Part shown: piece after piece, positions 34,856-42,952 of the stretch
Layout: the number at the start of each line of letters is the position of its first letter
Numbering within the stretch: position 1 is the stretch's first letter
Origin: Providencia rettgeri
Lineage (GTDB): Bacteria; Pseudomonadota; Gammaproteobacteria; Enterobacterales; Enterobacteriaceae
Direction: 5' to 3'
Length of the DNA stretch: 64,000 nt
Assembly: GCF_013255915.1 (NCBI RefSeq)
Contig: NZ_CP053896.1
Coordinates: 3,100,001 to 3,164,000 of the forward strand
Program-made: the position numbers and the translations under genes
The notes under the pieces: generated by a model
Seen by the model: the letters and a program-made list of their open reading frames with translations, nothing else
Told to the model about the DNA's origin: nothing
Database searches by the model: none

Positions 34856-36199
34856 ATGAAATCAGAACATTTAGTCATTAAAATCGGGAGCTCCCCTTTA
34901 GATACTCCTGAATTTATTGCTCTTAAAACAGAATTTAACAAGTTAAGTCATCCTGCACGTCCGGAGGTCAGTTGGACGCTTATTGAATCACTTTGTTTGT
35001 CTCTTTTTAAAAATCATGGTATTGACCTACAAAGCGGTGCTTATTACACAATTGCACGACTACAACGCCATGGACTCAGTGGCTTTACTGAAGGCTGCGA
35101 ATTATTAGCGAGTGTTATTGTTACTCATTGGGATGCGTTATGGCCTGAAAAACCGAATCAACGAACAGAAGCACTCAACTGGTTTAATACAAAGGCTAGC
35201 GCCCTGCTACGCCAGCAAACCTATGAAACAAAAGACCTCCGTTTGGTTTACCGCTCAGAACGCGCGCTACAATTAATCATTGATAAACTGGCTAAAACAA
35301 CGTGGGAAAAACTGCCTAAAATTGAAAACTTGTTATGGTTCTTTCAAAATTTAGCCAAACAACTTGAAAAACAGGAAGAATATGCAAAACAGAATACATC
35401 CGAATCTGTCACGCTCCCGCCTTTAGTGTATATCCAACAACCTGCTAAACAGGTAGAGCAACCATCACCAACATTTATTTTTGAACCCCCAGAGCCCGCA
35501 TCAACATTAACAGTAACAACTAAAAAAATGAGCGCTACCCGTGGTTTTATATGGGGTTGTGTGCTCAGTAGTGCACTCTTTTTAGTCAGTGGATTTAGCG
35601 CCTATGTTTATTTTAAACATGAGATGGAGGCTATAACGTCCATTCCTGAAGGTGCTGTTGCCAAATGGTTATTTAAACCCGAAATAAATACCTATGAATA
35701 TCATTTAGCTTTGCTCGAAAAGCGTTCCCCTCTCGCTAACTTGAAACTGATCGAGAACATGCAAGAAAAAGCAAAATCTTATTGGCCTGCGGATGCTGAT
35801 CAGGCTTACCTCAGCCGAAATTGGCAAAACCAATATGAGGCGCGTTTAGAAAATATGCCTATTAATGATAGTTGGTCTGAAACAGCAATGTTGTTACAGC
35901 AACTTTCAAATAAAATTATTCAACAAGAAAAAAACCGAGGTAGTTTTACATTATCCTATTTAAAAACTGCCATCTATGACATTCAAAAACAGCACAATAA
36001 AGTGGAGCCTATTGAAGAAAAGCTCCGTCAATTATCGCTACAAATTAAAAATGGGCAGCCGGTTCCCCCTGCCACACTCATCAATATTGATAATAAAATT
36101 AATGGATTATTAGCTCGTTACTATGAATTACAAAAACAAGCAGAGCAAAAAGGTTTAAAACCCAGCTCATATTCATCTTTTGGATTAAGTCATGAGTGA
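34856..36199 (+). CDS. vasL: T6SS-associated VasL-family protein (ImpA_N domain plus membrane anchor)
   Basis: 447 aa. N-terminal ImpA_N domain (SSPLDTPEFIALKTEFNKLSHPARPEVSWTLIESLCLSLFKNHGIDLQSGAYYTIARLQRHGLSGF...VTHWDALWPEKPNQR), a proline-rich linker, one membrane helix at about 229-252 and a helical C-terminal VasL domain. This is the VCA0121 architecture, a TssA-like protein (TagA-type) thought to stop or stabilise extended sheaths at the far membrane. The start at 34856 is chosen at MKSEHLVIK; the frame opens at 34829. It overlaps the next gene by 8 bp. Confidence 0.85.
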   Translation: MKSEHLVIKIGSSPLDTPEFIALKTEFNKLSHPARPEVSWTLIESLCLSLFKNHGIDLQSGAYYTIARLQRHGLSGFTEGCELLASVIVTHWDALWPEKPNQRTEALNWFNTKASALLRQQTYETKDLRLVYRSERALQLIIDKLAKTTWEKLPKIENLLWFFQNLAKQLEKQEEYAKQNTSESVTLPPLVYIQQPAKQVEQPSPTFIFEPPEPASTLTVTTKKMSATRGFIWGCVLSSALFLVSGFSAYVYFKHEMEAITSIPEGAVAKWLFKPEINTYEYHLALLEKRSPLANLKLIENMQEKAKSYWPADADQAYLSRNWQNQYEARLENMPINDSWSETAMLLQQLSNKIIQQEKNRGSFTLSYLKTAIYDIQKQHNKVEPIEEKLRQLSLQIKNGQPVPPATLINIDNKINGLLARYYELQKQAEQKGLKPSSYSSFGLSHE

Positions 36200-37928
36200 A
36201 ATAAAATATATTAAAGAAAAGCAATACTTACAAAAGCTATATAGTGAATATGCAGATAAAAAGCCACATTTAGCTGATGTATTAGATCCTCAAGATCCGC
36301 AGACAAGCTACCTATTAGAAGGGTTTGCTTTTTTATCTGCGCGTTTACAGGATAAAATTGACGATGCATTTCCTGAAATTACATTGCCCCTACTGCAACG
36401 ACTAGACTCCCAAGCTATAAAAGGGCTTCCAGCAACGACTATTGTACAAATTGACCAAAGTGAATTGCTTTCTTTTCCAGTAGAGATAAATAAAGACCAT
36501 CTTGTCTTAGGTAATAATGGGGCTCGCTTTAGTTTTTGTCATGAATTCGTCGTAGCACCCTATAGCCTTCTCGCTAGAAAAGTGATTCAGCACCCAAATC
36601 GTTCTTGTATTTCACTTGAATTACAGTATCGAGGTGAAACTAAATTTCATTCAACAAGTTCACTTGATGTTTTTTTAGGAGCCAATAAAAAAACATCAGA
36701 AACCTTACTACTCGCATTTAGCCAGTATTTTGAAAAAATTGAAGTCGTCCATAATCATATTCGCTATGAGGGAGATCCACTTAACTACGCTTTCGAGCCC
36801 AAAATCGGAAAACCCTATAAAATATTCCCACAAGAAAATGCATCACTCAGCGCTCCACAGCAATTATTGGAAGGCCTTTATTTACCTCATGTTCATCATT
36901 TTGTTGAGCTCAATATTCCCCAAGTTGTCACTGAGTTAGATTGGGAGCAAGAAAGGCGTTTTACAGTTAACATCTATTTCAATCAACAGCTTCCTTTGAC
37001 ACAAGAGGAATGTGAAAATAGCTTTTATTTAAACTGTGCTCCGGCAATGGATACCGAAGCACAACACACCTTGCTAATTGATTTTAAAGAAAATAAATCA
37101 AGTTATTTGCTTCCTATCCCTAGCCATCACTACTTGGCTGACCTCTTTGAAATTCAACTTTCACTTGAGCCACATGAACAAGAGAGAGGCATATATTGTC
37201 ATTTTTATCCTACGACAGAATTAACGGCATCTTCACGCCTTATGCCTCAATACCATAAAACCCTTTTTTACTCCTTAACGATGGAGAAAAATATCACGGG
37301 GCATACTCTTTATTATTTAAACTTTTTTGATAATAAAGGCGCCCCTATGGTAACACCGCCCAGCTTACATTTTTCATGTGTTTATATAGGCTTTGAACGT
37401 AACCAAAAAAACGAAATTGGCTTATTAAACCAACACAGTGAAAAAATGCCTGACGGAATTAAAACAGGAAATATCACATTATTGTCACCTTGCTATCCTC
37501 CCATCGTTAATAACCACCATTTTTGGCAATTATTATCCCATTACAGTGCTAATGCCTCAATGCTAATGTCATTAGAAAGCGTAAAACACTTAATTGCTGA
37601 TTATATTCTCTATCGAGATGCTGATAGGCAAGTAACACGAAGATGTGAGCGATTATTATCTGGGCTCATTGAGCTGAAAACACATTTATATGACCATATC
37701 TTAAAAGGTAAACCCTACCGGTGCTTATCTTTATCTCTACTACTTGATAACGCTCAATATGAAAGCGAAGGTGAAGCCTTTGTATTTACCACTCACCTCT
37801 ATCACTTTTTCCCATTTTGCCTATCCGCGAATATGTTATTAGAGATGTCGGTGACACTGAATAACGAGAAAAAAACAAGGTGGCATTTATCCCCATCCCC
37901 CCTAAAAGGACATAAGTCGATGATTTAA
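36192..37928 (+). CDS. Second TssF-like baseplate protein
   Basis: 578 aa with the full TssF layout. N-terminal block: KQYLQKLYSEYADKKPHLADVLDPQDPQTSYLLEGFAFLSARLQDKIDDAFPEITLPLLQRL; then LPATTIVQIDQ; C-terminal block: KGKPYRCLSLSLLLDNAQYESEGEAFVFTTHLYHFFPFCLSANMLLEMSV. It differs strongly from the TssF at 19033-20808, so it is an old paralogue, not a recent duplicate. No second tssG accompanies it. It is the last gene of the operon and starts inside vasL. It may replace TssF in an alternative baseplate; the frame is intact. Confidence 0.85.
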   Translation: MSEIKYIKEKQYLQKLYSEYADKKPHLADVLDPQDPQTSYLLEGFAFLSARLQDKIDDAFPEITLPLLQRLDSQAIKGLPATTIVQIDQSELLSFPVEINKDHLVLGNNGARFSFCHEFVVAPYSLLARKVIQHPNRSCISLELQYRGETKFHSTSSLDVFLGANKKTSETLLLAFSQYFEKIEVVHNHIRYEGDPLNYAFEPKIGKPYKIFPQENASLSAPQQLLEGLYLPHVHHFVELNIPQVVTELDWEQERRFTVNIYFNQQLPLTQEECENSFYLNCAPAMDTEAQHTLLIDFKENKSSYLLPIPSHHYLADLFEIQLSLEPHEQERGIYCHFYPTTELTASSRLMPQYHKTLFYSLTMEKNITGHTLYYLNFFDNKGAPMVTPPSLHFSCVYIGFERNQKNEIGLLNQHSEKMPDGIKTGNITLLSPCYPPIVNNHHFWQLLSHYSANASMLMSLESVKHLIADYILYRDADRQVTRRCERLLSGLIELKTHLYDHILKGKPYRCLSLSLLLDNAQYESEGEAFVFTTHLYHFFPFCLSANMLLEMSVTLNNEKKTRWHLSPSPLKGHKSMI

Positions 37929-38272
37929 CTATCTCTTAATGAGTAACTAATTAAAGTATCCCAAAGACTACCTCAATATAGTAAAGGGGAGCATAAAAAG
38001 TGTGGCGCAAAAACGCTTCAATTGCATCCCCACCCCATGAATCTATGAGGTAGCGTTGCCTGCTTTTAAAGTTTCAAGGTTGCAGTGACTTGCTGTTGTA
38101 ACGTGCTAATAATCCTATCTCTGTTTAATGGCTAGAATTCATAAAGCCCATCTCACTACAGCGAAGGTATTCTTGCCCAAACTCATTGTTCAGCTCGCAA
38201 TCACAAGAACTCAGTCTATTATTTAATTTATATTATTTCAGTGAATATATTATTGTAAATAGAAATGTTATT
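37929..38272. other. Gap between the T6SS operon and the rhs array
   Basis: 344 bp between convergent genes. It holds a distant inverted repeat (CTACCTCA near 37972 and TGAGGTAG near 38046) and an rhs core remnant at 38126-38200. No gene is seen. Confidence 0.6.
38126..38200 (-). pseudogene. Remnant of an rhs core
   Basis: The stretch from TAATGGCTAGA through ACAGCGAAGGTATTCTTGCCC (38128-38180) matches, with scattered changes, the rhs gene at 44425-44480 (which encodes VGQEYLRRSEAGFVNSSHY). It is the leftmost trace of the rhs array and shows that the array once extended to here. Confidence 0.7.
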
Positions 38273-38609
38273 TTAAATAAATTTGACTGCGGGTGTAATT
38301 ATCTTCCTTAATTCTAATAAATAATCAATAGCATTTACTTTGTTAGACGCATTAAAATTTAATGTTTCTACTTTTTGGATAATGGGATCAAAGCAATAAA
38401 TTTCATTTTCATTTAATGCCCCATGTTTTTCAACTAAAAAAAGAAAAAAGACCATATTGATAACGACTCCAGCCTTCATTTACCCAACAATTAAGTAAAT
38501 TATCGGGTAAAATTGTTTTCCACTTTGCAATATACTCAAGTGAAACATAACGAGAGGCTGTTGCTTCACCAAGACTTTCAATTATTGATGAAAAATAAGA
38601 ATCTCTCAT
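38273..38609 (-). pseudogene. Collapsed second copy of the GAD-like immunity gene
   Basis: From the ATG at 38609 the translation MRDSYFSSIIESLGEATASRYVS...LNCWVNEGWSRYQYGLF parallels the first 54 residues of the neighbouring intact gene. It then shifts frame and resumes as LVEKHGALNENEIYCFDPII...KVNAIDYLLEL, parallel to the last third. The middle ~100 codons are missing, and the break falls between two copies of a GLF-coding word present in the intact gene (NGLFTIV and SGLFEKA), which suggests a recombination-mediated deletion. Not expected to make a working immunity protein. Confidence 0.8.
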
Positions 38610-38627
38610 TATATTTTCTCTTTGAAT

Positions 38628-39251
38628 CTAAAAATTAATTTCATTAATTTCTGGTTCAGCCAATTGGGCTAAAATAGACAAATGAATACGCGCATCAACT
38701 TTTTGTATGTATTTAATATCAGGTTCCCCACCTAAAATAATCGCAGGTTCAAAACCAAATATTTCATTATCACCAAGAGGCCCAAGTTTTTTTACCGCTT
38801 TTTCAAATAGGCCACTTTTATTATGGCTATCTATGTCGGTGAATCCAAATAATGTTCTTATACTAATACTTTTCTCTGAGTGTTTTCCTTTTAGCTCTTT
38901 TTTTTGAACGAAAATTGTATTGTACATTGAACTAATAACTACACACTGCCCTGTTTTTTCACCACATAAATAGATATTCCCAAATCCATTAATGGCAATT
39001 GCATGAAAACTATCAATTTCCTCTAAATAGGTGTTTTCCAGCCACTCATCGACAATATCCTCATAGTCATCAGGATCTACAATTGTAAATAATCCATTAT
39101 AATAACTACTCCATCCTTCATTGTGCCAATAAGTTAAGAGTAATTCAGGTAACTTGCCTCGCCACTTTTCAATTTTCTCTTCAGAAACATAACGTGATGT
39201 TGAGGCTTCGCCAAACTCATCTATGAATGCATCAAAAAATTCATCGCGCAT
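38628..39251 (-). CDS. GAD-like/DUF1851 immunity protein (Tdi1-type)
   Basis: 207 aa. An N-terminal GAD-like segment (FGEASTSRYVSEEKIEKWRGKLPELLLTYWHNEGWSSYYNGLFTIVDPDDYEDIVDEWL) is followed by a DUF1851-like half (AIAINGFGNIYLCGEKTGQ...FGFEPAIILGGEPDIKYIQKVDARIHLSILAQL). This is the family of Agrobacterium Tdi1, which neutralises an Ntox15 DNase effector. No matching toxin gene remains here, so it is an orphan immunity gene, possibly protecting against siblings that still carry the toxin. A collapsed paralogue follows it. Confidence 0.8.
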   Translation of the reverse strand: MRDEFFDAFIDEFGEASTSRYVSEEKIEKWRGKLPELLLTYWHNEGWSSYYNGLFTIVDPDDYEDIVDEWLENTYLEEIDSFHAIAINGFGNIYLCGEKTGQCVVISSMYNTIFVQKKELKGKHSEKSISIRTLFGFTDIDSHNKSGLFEKAVKKLGPLGDNEIFGFEPAIILGGEPDIKYIQKVDARIHLSILAQLAEPEINEINF

Positions 39252-39281
39252 TTTATTTTCCTTTTCCTCGGCAGACTTCTA

Positions 39282-39682
39282 TTAACTATAAGGCCTAACA
39301 ATCTTATGCCATGCCGTCCCATCATAAAGGTCTACACTATAATCACCCGCTACCACTAAAATACCGTCACGCACATCCATATGACCAGACAGAAGAACGG
39401 TTTCATCACCATCCATCGGGCGTACCATTTCATTGCCGTCCCAACATTGCAAACGGTAGTCATCACAAGCCCAGACTTTATCTTCAAACCTGCGCAGCTG
39501 ATTCAGTAAAATCGTCGAGCCACCGTGGTACAATTTTTCCCATTGAAATTCACGACCACGCCATAAGCTGCTGCCTTCACCACCGATATATACATAACCA
39601 TCCAGCGCGCACAGCACGGCGCTTAATTGTTCATTGGAGGGAAAGCCACAGGGGATCCATTGTTCTCCGTTATAGTGCCTGC
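39282..39682 (-). pseudogene. 3' part of a beta-propeller-like gene, 5' end lost
   Basis: The frame ending at 39282 encodes about 130 residues with repeated DGxxW/DYYxxxxWDG blocks (YNGEQWIPCGF, LDGYVYIGGEGSSLWRG, VWACDDYRLQCWDGNEM, VAGDYSVDLYDGTAWHKI), like a Kelch/WD propeller. Upstream, at about 39680, it becomes rhs core DNA in a different frame, so the start is gone. Proteins of this look occur among rhs-linked accessory or immunity genes, but I cannot name this one. The frame runs open to 39854 through rhs and symE antisense sequence, which is not its own. Confidence 0.6.
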
Positions 39683-39753
39683 AAGAAGTTTTCACTGCCA
39701 CGCCCCGCCCGTTGATGGGCGAGTAACCCGGTGGCGGTGTAATGGCTAGATTT
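39680..39753 (-). repeat. rhs core fragment (third copy of the breakpoint)
   Basis: About 74 bp nearly identical to 42022-42095 and 44363-44436 of the two other rhs copies. It stops at the same GGCTAGA position as the copy at 42095, right where a symE-like frame begins on the other strand. Confidence 0.85.
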
Positions 39754-40007
39754 AATCGATGGACAAGGCTCACTCTCAGAAAAACCAACCCACCGCCCGC
39801 GATACACCTTAAAGGGCAGTGGCTAAAAGACGCAGTTTTTGAGACAGGTTTCACGTTCTCCGTGATGATTTAAACGGCTGTTTGGTCTTGATACCCGACA
39901 GCAAAGACATAAGAGCAATAAAGCAGCAGAACCAACAACAGCAAGTGCAACTCTGTGCCATCAAACACACAATGTGTGAGCTGATGGCTGAGTATACCAG
40001 CGGCTAA
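39742..40007 (+). pseudogene. symE-like toxin, frameshifted
   Basis: Starts MARFNRWTRLTLRKTNPPPAIHLKGQWLKDAVFETGFTFSVMI, then hits TAA. Adding one base restores NGCLVL-type sequence and the Gln-rich tail to the stop at 40005-40007, in register with the intact copy at 42084-42350. A single-base deletion near 39870 has therefore inactivated it. Homologous to E. coli SymE, an AbrB-fold toxin. Confidence 0.8.
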
Positions 40008-40086
40008 AGGCTAAACTGAGCAGCTCTCAAATAAAGCTGGGAAACCATGGGAGATCTTTCCGGTTTATTACTAAAAATAATCGTTT

Positions 40087-40596
40087 TTACTTGTTTATAT
40101 GGTATTGGTTATTAAACATTACGTAATTTTTACTCGCTGTATTTAATTGATGTTTAAAAAAATCAGTATTTTTGTACTCATTCATGGAACTATGGTTACA
40201 GCTACTATAGTCATCTCCAGAGCTACCATCATTTTGCCATCCGCACACCGGACAAATTTCATAAAATGCATCTTCTTTGTCTTCAAAAACAATATAGTTA
40301 CAGGCGGAACAATGAACACCACGAATTAAATTGTCGTCACGATCTATAATTATTATTTCATTTCCTGTAATATCTTTAATAATTTCTTCAAAAAAACTAT
40401 TTTTTAGTAATTTTGAATAATTAAAATTATCAAGTAGTATATCATTATACTTTTGTTTTATTGCCTCTAGTGGTTGCTCACCTTCTATTTCACCCAGCTC
40501 AAAAAGAAATTGAATCCGCCCATCAACAGTCTCTTTGAATAATGCATGAAGTTTCAAGAAATCAATCACTTCCGAATATAAAAATTCAATCTTCAT
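40087..40596 (-). CDS. CPCC-domain protein, probable immunity to the orphan Rhs tip
   Basis: 169 aa. A C-terminal cysteine-rich CPCC domain (VHCSACNYIVFEDKEDAFYEICPVCGWQNDG), likely a zinc ribbon with four Cys, follows a helical N-terminal half. Its ATG overlaps the stop of the rhs tip upstream (TAATG), the standard toxin-immunity coupling. CPCC proteins recur as immunity genes in polymorphic toxin loci. Partner assignment is from position only. Confidence 0.7.
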   Translation of the reverse strand: MKIEFLYSEVIDFLKLHALFKETVDGRIQFLFELGEIEGEQPLEAIKQKYNDILLDNFNYSKLLKNSFFEEIIKDITGNEIIIIDRDDNLIRGVHCSACNYIVFEDKEDAFYEICPVCGWQNDGSSGDDYSSCNHSSMNEYKNTDFFKHQLNTASKNYVMFNNQYHINK

Positions 40597-42149
40597 TATA
40601 AACTCTTCGCTAATTCAATTGCAGTTTGGAATGCATCGCTATCCCGACCGTCATCTATATAATAAGTCCGCATTTCTCTTTTACCAGCATGACCGACAAA
40701 GATTTCACCAGTACTCTTATCATGTTTAATAATAATGTTATTAACCTTAGCTTCCTGCATGGTTTCCGTAAGTGGTTTTTTAGAAAACTCTTTGGCTTTA
40801 TTTAAATATTGAGGCTGAGTGATATCACCGAATTCTTTACCATGCTTAAGATAATGATATTGTAAACCAGATAAGTTGTTATGTGTCACACCATCAATTT
40901 GGTAATCTCGCTTCAGAGGATTGAAACCCTTCCAGTTAATGGATGCAGTTAACCCAGGACAACACGCCAACCCAAACGGATCAACAAACCCTGTCGGACA
41001 ATGCACATACCCATACGGATTAAACCCACCCAGTAGCCCTATTGGGTCAGGGGAGATATATTGCCCACTGTCCCTATCATAATACCGAAAACGATTGTAA
41101 TACAAGCCAGATTCCGAGTCTTCATATTGACCCGCAAAACGAAAGTGGCACTCCGTATAATTGGGGTCATTGTCAGCAAGGCCATCGCGGGATTGCCAAA
41201 ACTGCATCTGCCCCCACGTATTCAGCCGCCCTGCCCAACTCGCCTTGCCCGCTTCGGTAAAAATCTCTCGGGGCGTGCCTTGGTGGTCAGTCACCACATA
41301 ATGCAACTTGCCATTTTGATAGCGCGCCGTCGGTGTGATTGCACCCGGTTCGTACAGCCATTGCACTTGCGAGTCATAAGCGATTGTCCCATCCGCATAA
41401 ATCGGCGTTTCTTCCACCAGCTGGTCACCCGACCACAAATAGTGCCATGCCGTCACTTTGGGCTTAAGTTGGGGAAACAGTGGATTGACATAAGCCGCTT
41501 GGCTATCCACGGTTTGCGTTTTACTCAGCCTGCGACCAAACGCATCGTAGGTATAGCGCCAACAATCCCCTTTTGGTGTGAAACACGCGGTCAGTTGGTT
41601 TTGTGTGCTCCACAGATAGCGCCATTCCTTTGGGCGGTAACCATGTTCATAAACGATTTTCTTCTCTAGCCGCCCATTCACATCGTAATGGTAAAGTTGA
41701 TACCCCCTTGCCGTATCCCGCCGCGTAACACGTCCTGCTTGTTGTTGCTGGAATAACTGCAACATCGCCCCTTTCGCATCCGACGGCAATGTCATGTGCT
41801 CGGTGAGATTCAGGTTCGCATCATAAAGGAACTTTTCATCGCGATTGCCAATTTGGTTACTGTATTGGGTTTCGGTGATTTGGTCGTTCGCGTTATACCG
41901 ATAAGTGGTTTGCTTCCAACGGTCATCTTCAATACGCACCACATTGTGTGCACGGTCGTATTGATAAGAACGATGCACATCAGTACAAAATGGCGGCTGC
42001 TGCGGATTCTGTTGCAGTGATTGCAAGAAGTTTTCACTGCCACGCCCCGCCCGTTGATGGGCGAGTAACCCGGTGGCGGTGTAATGGCTAGAGTTAATCG
42101 ATGGACAAGGCTCACTCTCAGAAAAACCAGCCCACCGCCCGCAATTCAC
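40596..42149 (-). CDS. Orphan rhs tip: core 3' end plus a distinct C-terminal toxin
   Basis: About 500 codons. The rhs core (YD repeats, ending in ISPDPIGLLGGFNPYGYVHCPTGFVDPFGLA) spans 40965-42095 and nearly duplicates the full rhs gene. Upstream of 42095 the frame runs into symE antisense sequence with no ribosome-binding site, so it is probably silent. The C-terminal ~122 residues differ from the full rhs: HYLKHGKEFG...YLNKAKEF...IIIKHDKSTGEIFVGHAGKREMRTYYIDDG. The HxxKHG...KxxTG pattern resembles EndoU/barnase-like (BECR) RNase toxins; that is inference. It lacks the PAAR-like head needed for export. A displaced toxin cassette that recombination in the core could put back in use. Confidence 0.8.
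   Translation of the reverse strand: MNCGRWAGFSESEPCPSINSSHYTATGLLAHQRAGRGSENFLQSLQQNPQQPPFCTDVHRSYQYDRAHNVVRIEDDRWKQTTYRYNANDQITETQYSNQIGNRDEKFLYDANLNLTEHMTLPSDAKGAMLQLFQQQQAGRVTRRDTARGYQLYHYDVNGRLEKKIVYEHGYRPKEWRYLWSTQNQLTACFTPKGDCWRYTYDAFGRRLSKTQTVDSQAAYVNPLFPQLKPKVTAWHYLWSGDQLVEETPIYADGTIAYDSQVQWLYEPGAITPTARYQNGKLHYVVTDHQGTPREIFTEAGKASWAGRLNTWGQMQFWQSRDGLADNDPNYTECHFRFAGQYEDSESGLYYNRFRYYDRDSGQYISPDPIGLLGGFNPYGYVHCPTGFVDPFGLACCPGLTASINWKGFNPLKRDYQIDGVTHNNLSGLQYHYLKHGKEFGDITQPQYLNKAKEFSKKPLTETMQEAKVNNIIIKHDKSTGEIFVGHAGKREMRTYYIDDGRDSDAFQTAIELAKSL
40965..42095 (-). repeat. 1131-bp rhs core direct repeat, orphan copy
   Basis: Aligns without gaps to 43306-44436 (also 1131 bp). The part nearer the breakpoint (about 41690-42095) is almost identical; the part nearer the toxin has more substitutions. 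Confidence 0.9.
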
Positions 42150-42350
42150 CTTAAAGGGCAGTGGCTAAAAGACGCAGTTTTTGAGACAGGCTTCACGTTC
42201 ACAGTGAAAATCTTAAACGGCTGTTTGGTATTGCTCCCCAACAGCGAGGACACCCGAGCGATAAAACAACAAAACCAACAACAGCAAGCTCAACTGAGTG
42301 AGATAAAAAACTCAATGCGCGGAGTGATGGCGGAGTATGTTAGCGACTAA
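42084..42350 (+). CDS. SymE-like type I toxin
   Basis: 88 aa. TSPPPAIHLKGQWLKDAVFETGFTFTVKILNGCLVLLPNSED matches the core of E. coli SymE ([32 protein letters not shown]), an AbrB-like protein that damages nucleoids or cleaves RNA and is held back by an antisense RNA. The first four codons lie inside the rhs core repeat on the opposite strand, so the start codon comes from rhs DNA; only a weak GGCGGT ribosome-binding site precedes it. No LexA box is seen upstream. Whether it is expressed is open. Confidence 0.75.
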   Translation: MARVNRWTRLTLRKTSPPPAIHLKGQWLKDAVFETGFTFTVKILNGCLVLLPNSEDTRAIKQQNQQQQAQLSEIKNSMRGVMAEYVSD

Positions 42351-42371
42351 AAGATAAACTAGGCGGCTCTT

Positions 42372-42404
42372 AAAAATAAGCCAGAAGTATATTTCTGGCT
42401 TATT
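42372..42404 (-). terminator. Terminator of the hcp-vgrG-rhs-immunity unit
   Basis: AATAAGCCAGAA (42375-42386) and TTCTGGCTTATT (42393-42404) form a 12-bp stem with a 6-nt loop; on the minus strand a T5 run follows. It lies just past the SUKH immunity gene and convergent with symE. Confidence 0.8.
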
Positions 42405-42421
42405 AGATCAACGTTAAGTAA

Positions 42422-42952
42422 TTATCTTCTTTGTGATTGTATATTCGTACAAAAATCACGAAAAGATGGTGCTATATCAATGATGTTATTTAAACAATCA
42501 ATATCTGTAGACTTAGTATATTTGATTTTTCCCGTTTCAAGATTAATCCAATAATCACTATCCCCTGCATCTCCAGCAAAAGGAATATGTAATTGAGAAA
42601 AATCAAGAAAAGCCTTAGAGACATTACATCTATATTTCAATACATCGGACACTGAAAGCAAATAAGGAGAATCGACATCATTTATTGGTATAAAATTAAA
42701 TGATTCAATTTCCATCAGGTTGTAATCATTATCTTCTATTTTATAAAAATTATCACGATAGATAAAAGCACCGCCATAAAAATAACCACCGTTGAAGTGC
42801 TCATAAAATTCAATAAAGAAATTCTTTCCACTAAAGTCTTGAGGAATAAATGTATTTATTTCCTCTGATGTTAACCCGTGTAGTGATTTTTCAAATTTTA
42901 AATGAGGATCTGTAAAAAATTTACTCAACGTTTTATCCCTCCAGGTTTGCAA
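42422..42952 (-). CDS. SMI1/KNR4-type (SUKH) immunity protein
   Basis: 176 aa. LHGLTSEEINTFIPQDF and the C-terminal LHIPFAGDAGDSDYWINLETGKIKY are SUKH-superfamily features (substrate-groove strands, G-D-S-D-Y-W-I). SUKH proteins are common immunity proteins against nuclease toxins. The start overlaps the end of the rhs toxin by 28 bp, so translation is coupled, and it is followed by a terminator. It should neutralise the HNH-type tip of that Rhs. Confidence 0.8.
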   Translation of the reverse strand: MQTWRDKTLSKFFTDPHLKFEKSLHGLTSEEINTFIPQDFSGKNFFIEFYEHFNGGYFYGGAFIYRDNFYKIEDNDYNLMEIESFNFIPINDVDSPYLLSVSDVLKYRCNVSKAFLDFSQLHIPFAGDAGDSDYWINLETGKIKYTKSTDIDCLNNIIDIAPSFRDFCTNIQSQRR

